A DNA stretch of 48,850 bases, taken from the NCBI GenBank assembly GCA_033813635.1, contig JAPXRI010000016.1, forward strand, positions 1 to 48,850, read 5' to 3'. The DNA comes from JAPXRI01 sp033813635. GTDB taxonomy: Bacteria; Bacillota; Clostridia; Oscillospirales; QAMX01. A program made the translations under genes and the position numbers. Positions 16,942 through 25,407 of the stretch are shown piece after piece; within the stretch, counting starts at the first letter, position 1, and every line of letters starts with the position of its first letter. The notes under the pieces were generated by a model, which was given only the letters and a program-made list of their open reading frames with translations, ran no database searches and was not told the origin of the DNA.

Positions 16942-17727
16942 TTATCGTTTACCGCTGCGAGCTTCGGGCATCTTAAAGCCGTCTGCGGACTGCTCCTTTC
17001 GCCACGCCGCCGGCGAAACGCCGGCTATTTTCTTAAAAACACGGCTGAAGTGGTATGCGTTGTCAAATCCGGTTTCCCTAGCGATCGCTTTAAGCGGAAG
17101 GGCGCAGGTTTTCAACAGCGATTTCGCCCGCTCTATCCGGCTGGATATCAGAAACCTGCTGGGCGTCTTCCCCGTTTCCCGTATGAAAAGCAGCCGCGCG
17201 TAGTCCCTCGAGAGGGGGATTCCTTCAAAAGCGCAAGACACGCGGTAGTGCGGAACGGACAGATTTTTTAATAGCTCGCTCTTTATTTTTTTTACATACA
17301 CGTTCCCGTTATTCTCACGGGTCGTCAGGCTGCAGAGCTTAACCAGCAGCGAGACATAGTCGTATGCCAGACCGAGCCCGTCGTCCCCGTCGGCCTGCTG
17401 CGCCGAGAGGTTGTAAAAAATGTTTTTTATCCTTCCGTCGGGGCAGTCGAAGAAAACCGGTATCTCCTCTGAAAAATACGCTCTGAAATCGAAATCAGCA
17501 ACTAAAAAATAATTCGTAAAGCCGTTTTCCGAAAACTCCTCGTGGGCGTACCCCGGGGGTTGGAACACGATCTGCCCGGGCACGAAGGGCAGCCTTTTCC
17601 CGCCGATTACGTTAACCCCCTCGCCCGCGGTGTAGTAGATGATTTCCCAGACGTCGTGGACGTTTTTCGGAATATGCTTAAGCGGATGCTTTATCTCGCC
17701 GATTGATATCTTGCTCTTGTTATTCAT
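16942..17727 (-). CDS. AraC-family transcriptional regulator
   Basis: A 261-residue regulator. An N-terminal cupin-like sensing domain (IIYYTAGEGVNVIGGKRLPF and VPGQIVFQPPGYAHEEF, about 25-110) is followed by a C-terminal double helix-turn-helix (ALPLKAIARETGFDNAYHFS ... KKIAGVSPAAWRK). The start at 17727 is preferred because of the GAGGGG seven bases upstream; an ATG at 17823 with GGAAGG is possible. It is transcribed away from the propeller/oxidoreductase genes, the usual layout for an AraC activator of a neighbouring sugar pathway. A sugar ligand is inferred. Confidence 0.88.
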   Translation of the reverse strand: MNNKSKISIGEIKHPLKHIPKNVHDVWEIIYYTAGEGVNVIGGKRLPFVPGQIVFQPPGYAHEEFSENGFTNYFLVADFDFRAYFSEEIPVFFDCPDGRIKNIFYNLSAQQADGDDGLGLAYDYVSLLVKLCSLTTRENNGNVYVKKIKSELLKNLSVPHYRVSCAFEGIPLSRDYARLLFIRETGKTPSRFLISSRIERAKSLLKTCALPLKAIARETGFDNAYHFSRVFKKIAGVSPAAWRKEQSADGFKMPEARSGKR

Positions 17728-17816
17728 GTCCGCTCCGCCCCCCTCAAAGTAATTATATCCCCCGGGCACGCGGGTGTAAATATCGTTTTTATCCATTAAA
17801 ACAGCATTTCGGTATA

Positions 17817-17845
17817 TTTCCATTCCGGCCTTCCGGCTATATAAT
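17817..17845 (+). promoter_or_regulatory. Possible promoter of the propeller gene
   Basis: A perfect TATAAT (17840-17845) lies 17 bases after TTTCCA (17817-17822), a 4/6 match to the -35 consensus. A tandem TTCCGGC repeat lies in the spacer. A weak -35 with a strong -10 is typical of activator-dependent promoters, which fits the divergent AraC gene. Confidence 0.55.
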
Positions 17846-17893
17846 CAAAGGCGGAATACAACGGCGGAAACTACAGAAAAAAGGAGAATCCAT

Positions 17894-19030
17894 ATGGCTT
17901 TGAGATTCAGGCTCAGAAAGCTCGACGACGACGAGTACGAGGCGGCGTCCGTATGCGACGTCGACGGCGACGGCGTCAAGGACATAGTTTGCGGGGGATA
18001 TTGGTACAAAGGCCCTGATTTTAGGGAAAAAATCAAAATTTGCGACGTGCGCTTCGACGGGGAAACCGAACCCTGCGCGGAAGGGTACAGAAAAGGGTAT
18101 TACGACGATTTCGCCGACTACCCGATGGATGTCAACGGCGACGGCAGAACGGACATAGTCACCGGTTCCTGGAACGGGGAGACCCTGCGCTGGCGGGAGA
18201 ACCCCGGGGTTATCGGAGAGCCGTGGCCGGTCCATGACATCAAGCGCGTCGGCAACATCGAAATCCCGCTTTTTTTCGATATAGACGGCGACGGAGAAAT
18301 CGAGATGCTGCCGAACTGCCCCAACGAGTTCCAATCCGTCTTTAAGCTTTTGCGCACAAAAGACGGGAAAGGCAGCGGCATATTTGAGGAACACGTTATA
18401 ACGGACCGTAAAATGGGGCACGGCCTCGGCTTCGGCGATATCAACATGGACGGCAGGGCCGAGATTATCGCCTCTGACGGCTGGTACGAGCAGCCCGAGG
18501 ATGGTCCCTACGCCGGGATGTGGAAATTCCACCCGGATTTCATGCTGACAAGCCCGGATCTCGCCGTCAGCTGTCCGATCCTTGTCCACGACGTCAACGG
18601 CGACGGGCTGCCCGACCTGATCTACGCGAACTGCCACAGGGGATACGGGCTTGTCTGGATGGAGCAGGTCAGGGATAAAGCCGGCCGTGTACAGTGGTTC
18701 AAACACGCCGTCGACATGGATAGCTCCCAGCTCCACAACATGGTCCTGGCGGATATCGACAACGACGGCGTTCCCGAGCTGGTCACCGGAAAGCGCTATA
18801 AGGCCCATAACGGAAATGACGACGGTACGGACGACGATTATGGGATCTATTACTACAAAATAAACGGCGGAGAATTCGAGAAGCATACGATTGTCTTCGG
18901 CGGACGCGGGGAGACCACCGGAGTCGGGATCTTCTTCTGGGTCGAGGACGTCACTGGAAACGGCTATCCGGACATTATCGCGCCCGGCAAGGACGGGCTC
19001 TGGCTTATCGAAAATCTCGGCGAAAACTAA
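17894..19030 (+). CDS. Cytosolic seven-bladed FG-GAP/VCBS beta-propeller
   Basis: A 378-residue protein. Exactly seven calcium-binding-type loops occur at regular spacing: DVDGDGVKD, DVNGDGRTD, DIDGDGEIE, DINMDGRAE, DVNGDGLPD, DIDNDGVPE and DVTGNGYPD. This predicts a closed seven-bladed propeller with a metal site per blade. Aromatic-proline motifs (GWYEQPEDGP, WKFHPDF) are like those in the propeller of fungal aldos-2-ulose dehydratase and in many planctomycete proteins. There is no signal peptide, unusual for FG-GAP proteins. AAAAAGGAG precedes the ATG. It lies 15 bases before a Gfo/Idh/MocA gene. Action on an oxidised sugar (dehydration or isomerisation) is an inference. Confidence 0.82.
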   Translation: MALRFRLRKLDDDEYEAASVCDVDGDGVKDIVCGGYWYKGPDFREKIKICDVRFDGETEPCAEGYRKGYYDDFADYPMDVNGDGRTDIVTGSWNGETLRWRENPGVIGEPWPVHDIKRVGNIEIPLFFDIDGDGEIEMLPNCPNEFQSVFKLLRTKDGKGSGIFEEHVITDRKMGHGLGFGDINMDGRAEIIASDGWYEQPEDGPYAGMWKFHPDFMLTSPDLAVSCPILVHDVNGDGLPDLIYANCHRGYGLVWMEQVRDKAGRVQWFKHAVDMDSSQLHNMVLADIDNDGVPELVTGKRYKAHNGNDDGTDDDYGIYYYKINGGEFEKHTIVFGGRGETTGVGIFFWVEDVTGNGYPDIIAPGKDGLWLIENLGEN

Positions 19031-19045
19031 AGGGGGAAGACTCTA

Positions 19046-20104
19046 ATGAAGAAAATCAGACTTGGTTTTATCGGCTGCGGCTTTCAGGGACAAAACGCCC
19101 ATATCAGCCAGTATTTCCGTCTCTCCGACGAGTGCGAGCTGACGGCGCTCGCCGAGGTAAGACCCGTTCTCCGGGAAAAGGTGGGCGCATATTACGGGTT
19201 TAAAGAGCTGCACTCCTCACACACCGAGCTTCTGGAGAAAGCCGATGTGGACGCGTACATATGCGTCCAGCCCTATGTGAGAAACATCACCCTTCTCCCG
19301 GACATTCTGAAAAAGGGGAAACCGGTTCTGACCGAAAAACCGATTGCCTTTTCTCCGGAGGCCGGGGCGGAGATTGTCAGGGCCGCGGAAAAATACGGCG
19401 CGCCGTATATGGTCGGCTACCAGAAACGCTCGGACCTCGCCTCCCGGTACGCTAAAAAGCTGATGGACCAATGGCTTGCCAGCGGCGAGTGCGGGAAGCT
19501 CAATTACATCAGAATTACGATGCCGCCCGGGGACTGGCTCGCCGGCGGAGACCGAGGCTGCATCACGACGGACGAGAGCGTTCCCGAGCTTGACATCACG
19601 AAAACCGAGCGGGAAATCTCCTATTTTACGGAACCCCAGCTCAGACTTTATGACTACATTGTCAACTATTACAGCCACCAGTTTGATTATATGCGTTTTT
19701 TCCTCGGCGAGGACTACACCGTCGAATACGGCGATAAAAACGCAAAGCTGATGGTCGTCTCCGGAAAAACCTCGGGCGTCACCGGTATCGTGGAGATGGA
19801 TATCTATAACCAATCCGTCGACTGGGACGAAAAGTACCTGATCTGTTTTGAGAGGGGCTATATTGATGTGCATCTGGCGCCCCCGCTCGCCGTCAACCGC
19901 TGCGGGACCGTCAGGGTCTACAGAGAGACGGCAAACGGCCCGGAAACGATCATCCCGTCCCTCCCCCACGAGGGGCCGATGCTCTCCCAGGCCAAGAACT
20001 TCCTCCGGGTGGCGAGAGGCGAGCTCGCCCCCGTCTGCCCTGCGGCCGAGGCGCTTTTCGACCTAGAGGTCTGCAAAACCTACGCGCTTAGGGTCGTCAA
20101 ATAA
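19046..20104 (+). CDS. Gfo/Idh/MocA-family sugar oxidoreductase
   Basis: A 352-residue NAD(P)-dependent enzyme. The Rossmann motif GFIGCGFQGQNAH is at the N-terminus, the EKP motif (TEKPIAFSPEAG) is at about residue 95, and the C-terminal alpha/beta domain carries the substrate-side YYSHQFDYMRFF segment. Family members oxidise or reduce sugars, inositols and sugar acids, or run redox-neutral NAD-assisted eliminations. AAAGGGGG precedes the start. It follows the propeller gene by 15 bases, and a bidirectional terminator closes the pair. Acting in sequence with the propeller on the same sugar is inferred from this pairing. Confidence 0.9.
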   Translation: MKKIRLGFIGCGFQGQNAHISQYFRLSDECELTALAEVRPVLREKVGAYYGFKELHSSHTELLEKADVDAYICVQPYVRNITLLPDILKKGKPVLTEKPIAFSPEAGAEIVRAAEKYGAPYMVGYQKRSDLASRYAKKLMDQWLASGECGKLNYIRITMPPGDWLAGGDRGCITTDESVPELDITKTEREISYFTEPQLRLYDYIVNYYSHQFDYMRFFLGEDYTVEYGDKNAKLMVVSGKTSGVTGIVEMDIYNQSVDWDEKYLICFERGYIDVHLAPPLAVNRCGTVRVYRETANGPETIIPSLPHEGPMLSQAKNFLRVARGELAPVCPAAEALFDLEVCKTYALRVVK

Positions 20105-20113
20105 AACCCGCAT

Positions 20114-20151
20114 GAAAAAAATGACCTGCCCGTAGAGGCGGGTCATTTTTT
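20114..20151. terminator. Bidirectional terminator
   Basis: GACCTGCC pairs with GGCGGGTC (one T-G pair), flanked by A-run and T-run extensions on the two sides. It serves the oxidoreductase on the plus strand and the small sigma-partner gene on the minus strand. Confidence 0.85.
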
Positions 20152-20174
20152 AATCGGCCGGGAACTCAGGGCGC

Positions 20175-20441
20175 TTAATCCTCAAGCAGCGCGAGAAACA
20201 GCGTAGCGGCGGTGCCAATGATGTCCATATGCTCCGCATTCTCATTTAACACATCATCCGTCAGCTCCGGGATAAGCTCCGGGTCCGTGACCCATTTTTC
20301 GCCTATCGCCGCCTCGCGGATCTGCGCGTAGGTTTTTCTCAATAACTCGCTGCCGCCCCTCATCGCTCCCGTAAGAGAAGCGTCCCCAGCGACGCTCCTG
20401 ATTTTTTTCAGCAGCTTTATTGCCGTTTTCTTATCATTCAT
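20175..20441 (-). CDS. Small soluble protein coupled to the ECF sigma gene
   Basis: An 88-residue protein of mixed charge, predicted mostly helical, with no membrane helix, no cysteine pairs and no family I recognise. The start at 20441 has GGGAGG eight bases upstream, and the ATG overlaps the last eight bases of the sigma factor gene, so translation is probably coupled. ECF sigma genes are usually followed by an anti-sigma factor; this one lacks the usual membrane segment and zinc HxxxCxxC motif. It could be a soluble regulator or an unrelated passenger. Confidence 0.7.
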   Translation of the reverse strand: MNDKKTAIKLLKKIRSVAGDASLTGAMRGGSELLRKTYAQIREAAIGEKWVTDPELIPELTDDVLNENAEHMDIIGTAATLFLALLED

Positions 20442-20961
20442 TAAAACAACCTCCCAATGACTTTTTAAGCTTCTGCCTGCCGGTGTAAAGCCGTCGCTTC
20501 GCCGTCGCGTAAGAGACGCCGAGTATCCGCGCAACCTCCTGCAGAGGGATATCCTGATAATAATACAGCAGCATCGGAATTTTGAAAACCTCCTCCAGCG
20601 CCTCCAACCTCTCGCGGACAGCGGCGGAGTCGAGCCGGTCCATCACCCCCTCCAAAATATCCCCGCCCTTGAAAAAGCGTTCAATGTACGTTACATTTTC
20701 CTCGTATGAAATGCTTCTGCCGGCGTGTTTTTTGCGCAGTTCGTCCAAACACCGGCGCCGGACGACAAGATAGAGCCATTTATCGAGGTTTTCGACCTCC
20801 GAAAGCTTTTCCCTGTACCGGTAGATTTTAAGCCATACCTCCTGCGCGATGTCCTCGGCCTCACCCCCGACAAACACCCGCGCGATCTTAATCAGTCTCT
20901 CGTTGTACGCGGACACAAGCTCCGAGAAGGCCTTTTCGTCTCCCTCCGCCGCTCTTTTCAA
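20434..20961 (-). CDS. ECF-type RNA polymerase sigma factor
   Basis: A 175-residue sigma-70 family protein with region 2 (AFSELVSAYNERLIKIARVF ... DIAQEVWLKIYRY, about 10-55) and region 4 (LQEVARILGVSYATAKRRLY, about 140-165), without region 3, as in extracytoplasmic-function sigma factors. The start used is a TTG with a poor binding site; no ATG is available before the in-frame stop upstream, so the true N-terminus is uncertain by a few residues. It lies 117 bases downstream of the GpsA-like gene and overlaps the small partner gene by eight bases. No ECF-type target promoter was recognised. Confidence 0.88.
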   Translation of the reverse strand: MKRAAEGDEKAFSELVSAYNERLIKIARVFVGGEAEDIAQEVWLKIYRYREKLSEVENLDKWLYLVVRRRCLDELRKKHAGRSISYEENVTYIERFFKGGDILEGVMDRLDSAAVRERLEALEEVFKIPMLLYYYQDIPLQEVARILGVSYATAKRRLYTGRQKLKKSLGGCFNE

Positions 20962-21077
20962 GGTATTCGCCGTGATCCCAATCTTTATCGCCGCCTTTTT
21001 TACGCCTTCCGAAAGCTTTTCTTACGATAATATAGACGCTTCTCCGATGCTCCCGGTTAGCGGGATTGACGCAAAAT

Positions 21078-22034
21078 TTAAAATTCTTTTTTCAGACTCC
21101 GGGTAAATAAATTGAAGACCTCTTCCCCGGCGTCCGTACCGCTATAAATGATGCGGTAGACCGCGCCGCAGATCGGCAGGTCGACGCCGTATTTTTCCCC
21201 GAGCGCCATCATCGCCTTTGCAGTGTCGCGCCCCTCGGCGAGCTCCCCGTACTCCTCTCCGCGCACGAGGCATTCCCCGTACCGCCTGTTGTGGCTGAAC
21301 TCCGAGAACACCGTGGCCTCGTAATCCCCCAGGTGGCAGAGCCCGTAGGCCGAGAGCTCGTTCCCGCCCATCGCGCGAATCAGCCTCGCGATCTCTCGCG
21401 TTCCCCGAGACATCAGCGCGCCTTTAAGCGTCGACAGCCCGAGCCCATCGAGTATGCCGGCGGCGATGCCGATTACGTTTTTCGCCGCCGCGCCGATCTC
21501 GTTGCCGATCAGGTCCTGCCCGTAGTAGAAGCGGATCAGTTCGCTTGAAAAAGCGCCGACGAGGAGCTCCTTGGCGCGTGCGTCCTCGCTGTCGATCACC
21601 ATACAGTTCGGTATACCCCTATAAAACTCCTGCACATGCCCGGGCCCGAGCCAAACCGCGACTAAGTTTGACGCGTCGGTGTTTTCCGAGAGGATTTCCG
21701 AAAGCCTTTTTCCTGAGCCGATCTCCAGCCCCTTCATGCAGAGCACGAAGATTTTATTTCGGATCCGCTGCTCTCTCAGCTCCTCCGCCAGACCTCTGAG
21801 CCCTTGGGCGTTGACGGAGATCACAATCACGTCGGAGCCCGCTATGCTGTTAAGTGAGGTATCCAACCTTACCCCCTCGGGGAGCGCGAGGTATTCGTTT
21901 TTCCGGGTCCTTTCAAGCCTTGCCATGTTCGCCGAGCCCGGTCTCCCGTATAGGGTTGCCGAATGGCCGATTTTGTCGAGGTACCACGCGATAAACGTAC
22001 CCCATCTCCCGCAGCCAATCACCGTTATATTCAT
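21078..22034 (-). CDS. GpsA-family NAD(P)-dependent dehydrogenase
   Basis: A 318-residue protein. The dinucleotide motif VIGCGRWGTF is at residues 4-13, the CMKGLEIGSGKRLSE segment follows, and the catalytic lysine region reads EIGAAAKNVIGIAAGILDGL, with HNRRYGE further on, all as in glycerol-3-phosphate dehydrogenase (GpsA). One conserved segment deviates: WLGPGHVQEF where typical enzymes have SGPSHAEE. It may therefore be a divergent paralogue acting on another phosphorylated polyol rather than the housekeeping enzyme. AAAAGGAG precedes the ATG. An extended -10 (TGGTAAAAT) lies about 30 bases before the start. Confidence 0.82.
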   Translation of the reverse strand: MNITVIGCGRWGTFIAWYLDKIGHSATLYGRPGSANMARLERTRKNEYLALPEGVRLDTSLNSIAGSDVIVISVNAQGLRGLAEELREQRIRNKIFVLCMKGLEIGSGKRLSEILSENTDASNLVAVWLGPGHVQEFYRGIPNCMVIDSEDARAKELLVGAFSSELIRFYYGQDLIGNEIGAAAKNVIGIAAGILDGLGLSTLKGALMSRGTREIARLIRAMGGNELSAYGLCHLGDYEATVFSEFSHNRRYGECLVRGEEYGELAEGRDTAKAMMALGEKYGVDLPICGAVYRIIYSGTDAGEEVFNLFTRSLKKEF

Positions 22035-22111
22035 TTGTTTTCTCCTTTTAAAATCAGCAGTATTTTACCACGGGGGGTGCCCCGGCGAAAAGTCCAAGGA
22101 TGTGAATTTTC

Positions 22112-22140
22112 TTGACAGCGCAGAGCGGCGGACGTAAAAT
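22112..22140 (+). promoter_or_regulatory. Promoter of the URO-D fold pair
   Basis: TTGACA (22112-22117) and TAAAAT (22135-22140) are 17 bases apart. The longest open frame begins on this -35 box, so the start further down (22178) is the real one. Confidence 0.82.
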
Positions 22141-22177
22141 AGTACTTGAAAACAGTTTAAAGGGGGCGGTATTTCAC

Positions 22178-23209
22178 ATGAACGGCAGGGAGCGCGTAAA
22201 AAAAGCGATGCATTTCCTGCCCCCGGATAAGGTCCCCGTGCAGTATTACTATTCGCCGGTGGGTTATTTCGAGCACGGCGATAAGCTGAACGAGCTGTAC
22301 GCGTCCCTCCCCGGGGATTTCGGCCCGTTTGAGCGTGTGCCGATCCCCCGCCCCGCTCCAGAAGACTACGACGCCGGCGGCAGATTCCACACGTTCCGCA
22401 GGGACGAGTGGGGTACGCTCTGGGAATACCGCATATTCGGTATAACCGGAATCCCCGCGGAATATCCGCTTTCCGATATTTCAGTGCTTGAGGATTATCG
22501 ATTTCCCGTCGCCCCGTCGCTATCCGGCCCGGAATTTGAAGCCTTCCGCGCGCGCGTCAGGGAGCACCAGCGAGATTATTATTATCTCCACGGTGCTGGC
22601 TCGCTCTTCGAGCGGCTGATCTCCCTCCGGCCGGAGCCCGACGTGCTCTGCGACATCGCACTGGACGAACCCGGGATCAACCTCCTCGCCGATAAAATCA
22701 CCGCATACAACGCGGCCTTCGTGGCCCGCGCGATAGCCTCCGGCGCGGACGGCATCAGCTTCGGGGACGACTACGGCACGGAAAAAGACCTGATTATGAG
22801 CCCGGAAACCTGGCGGCGCTTTATCAAGCCGCGGTTGAAGGAGCTTTTCGCCCCGGCGGTCCGCGCGAATCTGGACATCCATTTTCACAGCTGCGGAAAA
22901 ATCAGCAGGATTCTCGAGGATCTCCGGGAAATCGGCGTAACCTCCGTATGGCCGCAGCTCCCGGCCTACAATATGGAGGAGCTCGCCTCGCGCTGCCGTG
23001 CTCTCGGCCTCGCGGTTGCGGTCCACACCGACCGGGCAAACACGATGACTTACGGGACGCCGGAGGCCGTCCGCGAGCTGGTGCTCCGCGAATACGAGAC
23101 GTTTAGAATGGCGGACGGCGGCGCCTGGTTTTACATAGAGGCGGACAACGGCTTTCCGTTTGAAAATATACAAGCTATGGTGGAGGCGATATCGTCTCTG
23201 CTCCAATGA
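22178..23209 (+). CDS. Uroporphyrinogen decarboxylase-fold protein (methyltransferase-like)
   Basis: A 343-residue (beta/alpha)8 protein. The start MNGRERVKKAMHFLPPDKVP has AAAGGGGGCGG upstream. It contains ADGISFGDDYGTEKDL, MSPETWRRFIKPRLKELF and HFHSCGKISRILEDL, the HxCG-type metal-binding pattern of the MtaA/CmuA-like branch of the URO-D superfamily. It is not a haem biosynthesis enzyme: no haem genes are near. Related proteins transfer methyl groups from methoxy compounds to a corrinoid protein, but no corrinoid-binding protein gene is present here. It lies 28 bases before a second member of the fold. Confidence 0.8.
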   Translation: MNGRERVKKAMHFLPPDKVPVQYYYSPVGYFEHGDKLNELYASLPGDFGPFERVPIPRPAPEDYDAGGRFHTFRRDEWGTLWEYRIFGITGIPAEYPLSDISVLEDYRFPVAPSLSGPEFEAFRARVREHQRDYYYLHGAGSLFERLISLRPEPDVLCDIALDEPGINLLADKITAYNAAFVARAIASGADGISFGDDYGTEKDLIMSPETWRRFIKPRLKELFAPAVRANLDIHFHSCGKISRILEDLREIGVTSVWPQLPAYNMEELASRCRALGLAVAVHTDRANTMTYGTPEAVRELVLREYETFRMADGGAWFYIEADNGFPFENIQAMVEAISSLLQ

Positions 23210-23237
23210 AATTTGAAAATATACAGGGGGAAGCGCC

Positions 23238-24377
23238 ATGACGGGACGCGCAACGGATCACAGAAATCTCGACCTTACGAAATTGAACATCGACGTCGTC
23301 ACAGGAAAATCCGGTGGAAAAATCATATGGCAGCCGAGAATCGGCTGCTGGTACGACGACCGCATTTTCAGGAACGAGGCCCTGCCCGCCCCGTATACCG
23401 GAAAAGACCTGCCAGGCATCTACCGCGAACTCGGCTGCTCTAACCGCTGCTATGATTTCAACAGCTGCTTTGAGCGGGTCTATGACCCCAGGATCAAATT
23501 CTACGAGAGAAAACTCTCCGAGACAGAGACCGAGTACATAAGGGAGACCCCCGTCGGAAAAATCAGCCAGATCGAGGTCACAAATAAAAGTAACCCCGGG
23601 CGGTATCCCAAAAAGTGGTGGATTTCCGACGAGGACGACATGAAGGTGATGACCTGGATCGAGGAGCATATGACCTGGCGCTGGAACGAGGAGGCCTACT
23701 GGGATAATCTGAAGATCTGGGGAGGCCTCGGCGCCCCCACGTTTTTCATGCCGAGAATCAACGTGCAGGAGCTCTTTGTCACCACGATGGGAGTCGAAAA
23801 CGGCGTCTACGCGCTTTACGACTACCCCCGTACTGTCGAGAAATACTTTGCCGCGATGTCCGAAAACCAGATGTTCGAGATAGAGCTGATCAACCGCTCG
23901 CCGATCCAAATCGTCAACTTCGGCGACAACGTGCACGCCGGCATACTCACCCCGGAGCTGTTTAAGAAATATGTGATGCCGGAGTACATCAAACGCAATT
24001 CCCGCCTCCGCCCGGCAGGGAAATTCACCCACGCCCACTGGGACGGCGACGTGAAAGCCCTTCTCCCCTACGCCCGGGAGTGCGGTTTTTCTGGCATCGA
24101 GGCGGTCACGCCGAAGCCCCAGGGCGACGTGACGTTGAAGGAGGTCAAGGCCGCGTTCGGGGATGAGCTTTTCCTTCTGGACGGCATAGCGGCGCTGCTG
24201 TTCGAGGACAGGTTCCCCCTCGCCGAGCTTGAGGCACAGGTCAACGAGTGCATTGAGCTGTTCGCGCCGAAGCTAATCCTCGGCATATCAGACGAGATTT
24301 CCTCCAACGGCAATCTCGACAGGATTAAATTCGTGGGAAAAATAGTGGACGACTACAACGCGTCGGTTTCCGCGTAA
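23238..24377 (+). CDS. Uroporphyrinogen decarboxylase-fold protein, second copy
   Basis: A 379-residue protein of the same superfamily but of a different branch. It contains an N-terminal WQPRIGCWYDDR segment, a long insertion (about 70-150), NFGDNVHAGILTPELFKKYV and KFTHAHWDGDVKALLPYARE, where an H-x-H pair replaces the HxCG metal motif of its neighbour. CAGGGGG precedes the ATG. Co-transcription with the first copy is likely, and a strong terminator follows. The substrate is unknown. The aromatic-rich N-terminus is shared with uncharacterised Clostridia and planctomycete proteins as far as I recall. Confidence 0.75.
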   Translation: MTGRATDHRNLDLTKLNIDVVTGKSGGKIIWQPRIGCWYDDRIFRNEALPAPYTGKDLPGIYRELGCSNRCYDFNSCFERVYDPRIKFYERKLSETETEYIRETPVGKISQIEVTNKSNPGRYPKKWWISDEDDMKVMTWIEEHMTWRWNEEAYWDNLKIWGGLGAPTFFMPRINVQELFVTTMGVENGVYALYDYPRTVEKYFAAMSENQMFEIELINRSPIQIVNFGDNVHAGILTPELFKKYVMPEYIKRNSRLRPAGKFTHAHWDGDVKALLPYARECGFSGIEAVTPKPQGDVTLKEVKAAFGDELFLLDGIAALLFEDRFPLAELEAQVNECIELFAPKLILGISDEISSNGNLDRIKFVGKIVDDYNASVSA

Positions 24378-24425
24378 AATAATTCCGGCAAGGCCCAAAC
24401 CGCGGCTTTGCCGGAATTATTTTCG
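24376..24425. terminator. Bidirectional terminator
   Basis: AATAATTCCGGCAA and its complement form a near-perfect stem of about 17 base pairs with A- and T-rich ends, placed exactly between the convergent URO-D-fold and MYG1 genes. The stop codon of the former overlaps its first bases. Confidence 0.85.
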
Positions 24426-24428
24426 CTG

Positions 24429-25328
24429 TCAGTATATCTTTTTGTTTTCAAATATATTCGCCCGGTAAAAACCGCCCGGCGAATAGGATTTCTCGTGGGC
24501 TATCCGGCAGGCCTTCACCGCATCCTCAAGGGTGTCGGCGGAAATCAGAAAGCGGCCCTTATGGCAGAACGACAGCGTCGGTATGCCCGATATTTTCTTC
24601 AGCTCCTCCTCCGTCCTCCCGGCCCAGTCCTTCGGGAAGCTGCTCTTCAAATCATTCGAATCCGAGGGCACCGCCTGTGCGCTGTAACCGCCCCGTTGAG
24701 ACGGGTAGATTACAAACTCGGCGTCCGAGGGCGTGAGCACCGAGCGCCACGGCGCGAATTTGGGCAGTATAACGATATAGTCCTTCGACTTTTCGAGCGC
24801 TTCCCTGACAAAGCCCTTTGCCCTGTTGACTCCCAGCACGCTGTCAATCCGCTTCTTCAGTACGATTCCGGCGAAGCTGACGGCCTCTTCGAACGCCGTG
24901 TCCACCGGGTCCTCCGAGTCCCAGCTCGGATTGAAATTCTCTATTATTCCGGCGATCTCGCTCCCCGTGCCCAAATTGTCGTCCTCGTCGAGATAACTGA
25001 CAAAGCGTTCATCGAAATGCAGCGCCTCCTCCTCCGCATCAGCCTCCGGGCAGCCAGCCCGGAGAAGCGTCTCCCGCCCGAATTCCCGCCATAAAAGCCC
25101 GAAAGCCGCGTATGGTATGCCGTTTTCGCGGATTTCGGCGTTTTTCTGGTGGTGGTCGAATTTTCCAAAACCGATGTCGAACACGATTCCGTCGAAATAC
25201 TCCGGAATTTCAAACGTGCGGATGATTTTAATATCCGGATTCAGTACCTTTAAAAGCGCGGCGGAAAAAACGTCGTCCGCGTGAAATTTCCCGCCGTGCG
25301 TCAGCGCGGTGTTTTTAATCTCAGTCAT
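24429..25328 (-). CDS. MYG1-family (UPF0160) metal-dependent nuclease-like protein
   Basis: A 299-residue protein. The N-terminal THGGKFHADDVFSAALLK and the GFGKFDHHQ segment (about 10-65) give the DHH-like metal ligand set of the MYG1 family. Eukaryotic MYG1 is a 3'-5' RNA exonuclease; bacterial homologues are little studied. Full length compared with the family. It is the last of a HAD phosphatase, RNA helicase and MYG1 series on the minus strand with gaps of 53 and 79 bases. Being next to an RNA helicase gene fits an RNA-related role, by inference. Confidence 0.88.
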   Translation of the reverse strand: MTEIKNTALTHGGKFHADDVFSAALLKVLNPDIKIIRTFEIPEYFDGIVFDIGFGKFDHHQKNAEIRENGIPYAAFGLLWREFGRETLLRAGCPEADAEEEALHFDERFVSYLDEDDNLGTGSEIAGIIENFNPSWDSEDPVDTAFEEAVSFAGIVLKKRIDSVLGVNRAKGFVREALEKSKDYIVILPKFAPWRSVLTPSDAEFVIYPSQRGGYSAQAVPSDSNDLKSSFPKDWAGRTEEELKKISGIPTLSFCHKGRFLISADTLEDAVKACRIAHEKSYSPGGFYRANIFENKKIY

Positions 25329-25407
25329 ATTATCCCGTTTCCTATGTTTATTTGCGTTCGCAATTATTTTATCCCGTTTTCAGCAGAGCCATGATATTCC
25401 GGCGGCG

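Noticed and set aside
17837..18886. Long open frame antisense to the propeller gene (349 codons)
   Set aside because: Its Val/Asp-rich product is the mirror of the repeated Asp/Gly codons of the propeller; no ribosome binding site or known motif.
22178..23209. HemE (haem biosynthesis) for the URO-D fold proteins
   Set aside because: HxCG-type metal motif, lack of haem genes and three different copies point to the methyltransferase-like branches.
23175..24038. 287-codon minus-strand frame opposite the second URO-D-fold gene
   Set aside because: Shadow of a gene with clear family motifs and a ribosome binding site.
15433..24377. C-glycoside deglycosylation cluster like that of gut bacteria degrading puerarin
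   Set aside because: Both an isomerase/epimerase and a Gfo/Idh/MocA enzyme are present, but the epimerase is a clear ketose 3-epimerase and no DUF6379-type subunit is seen.
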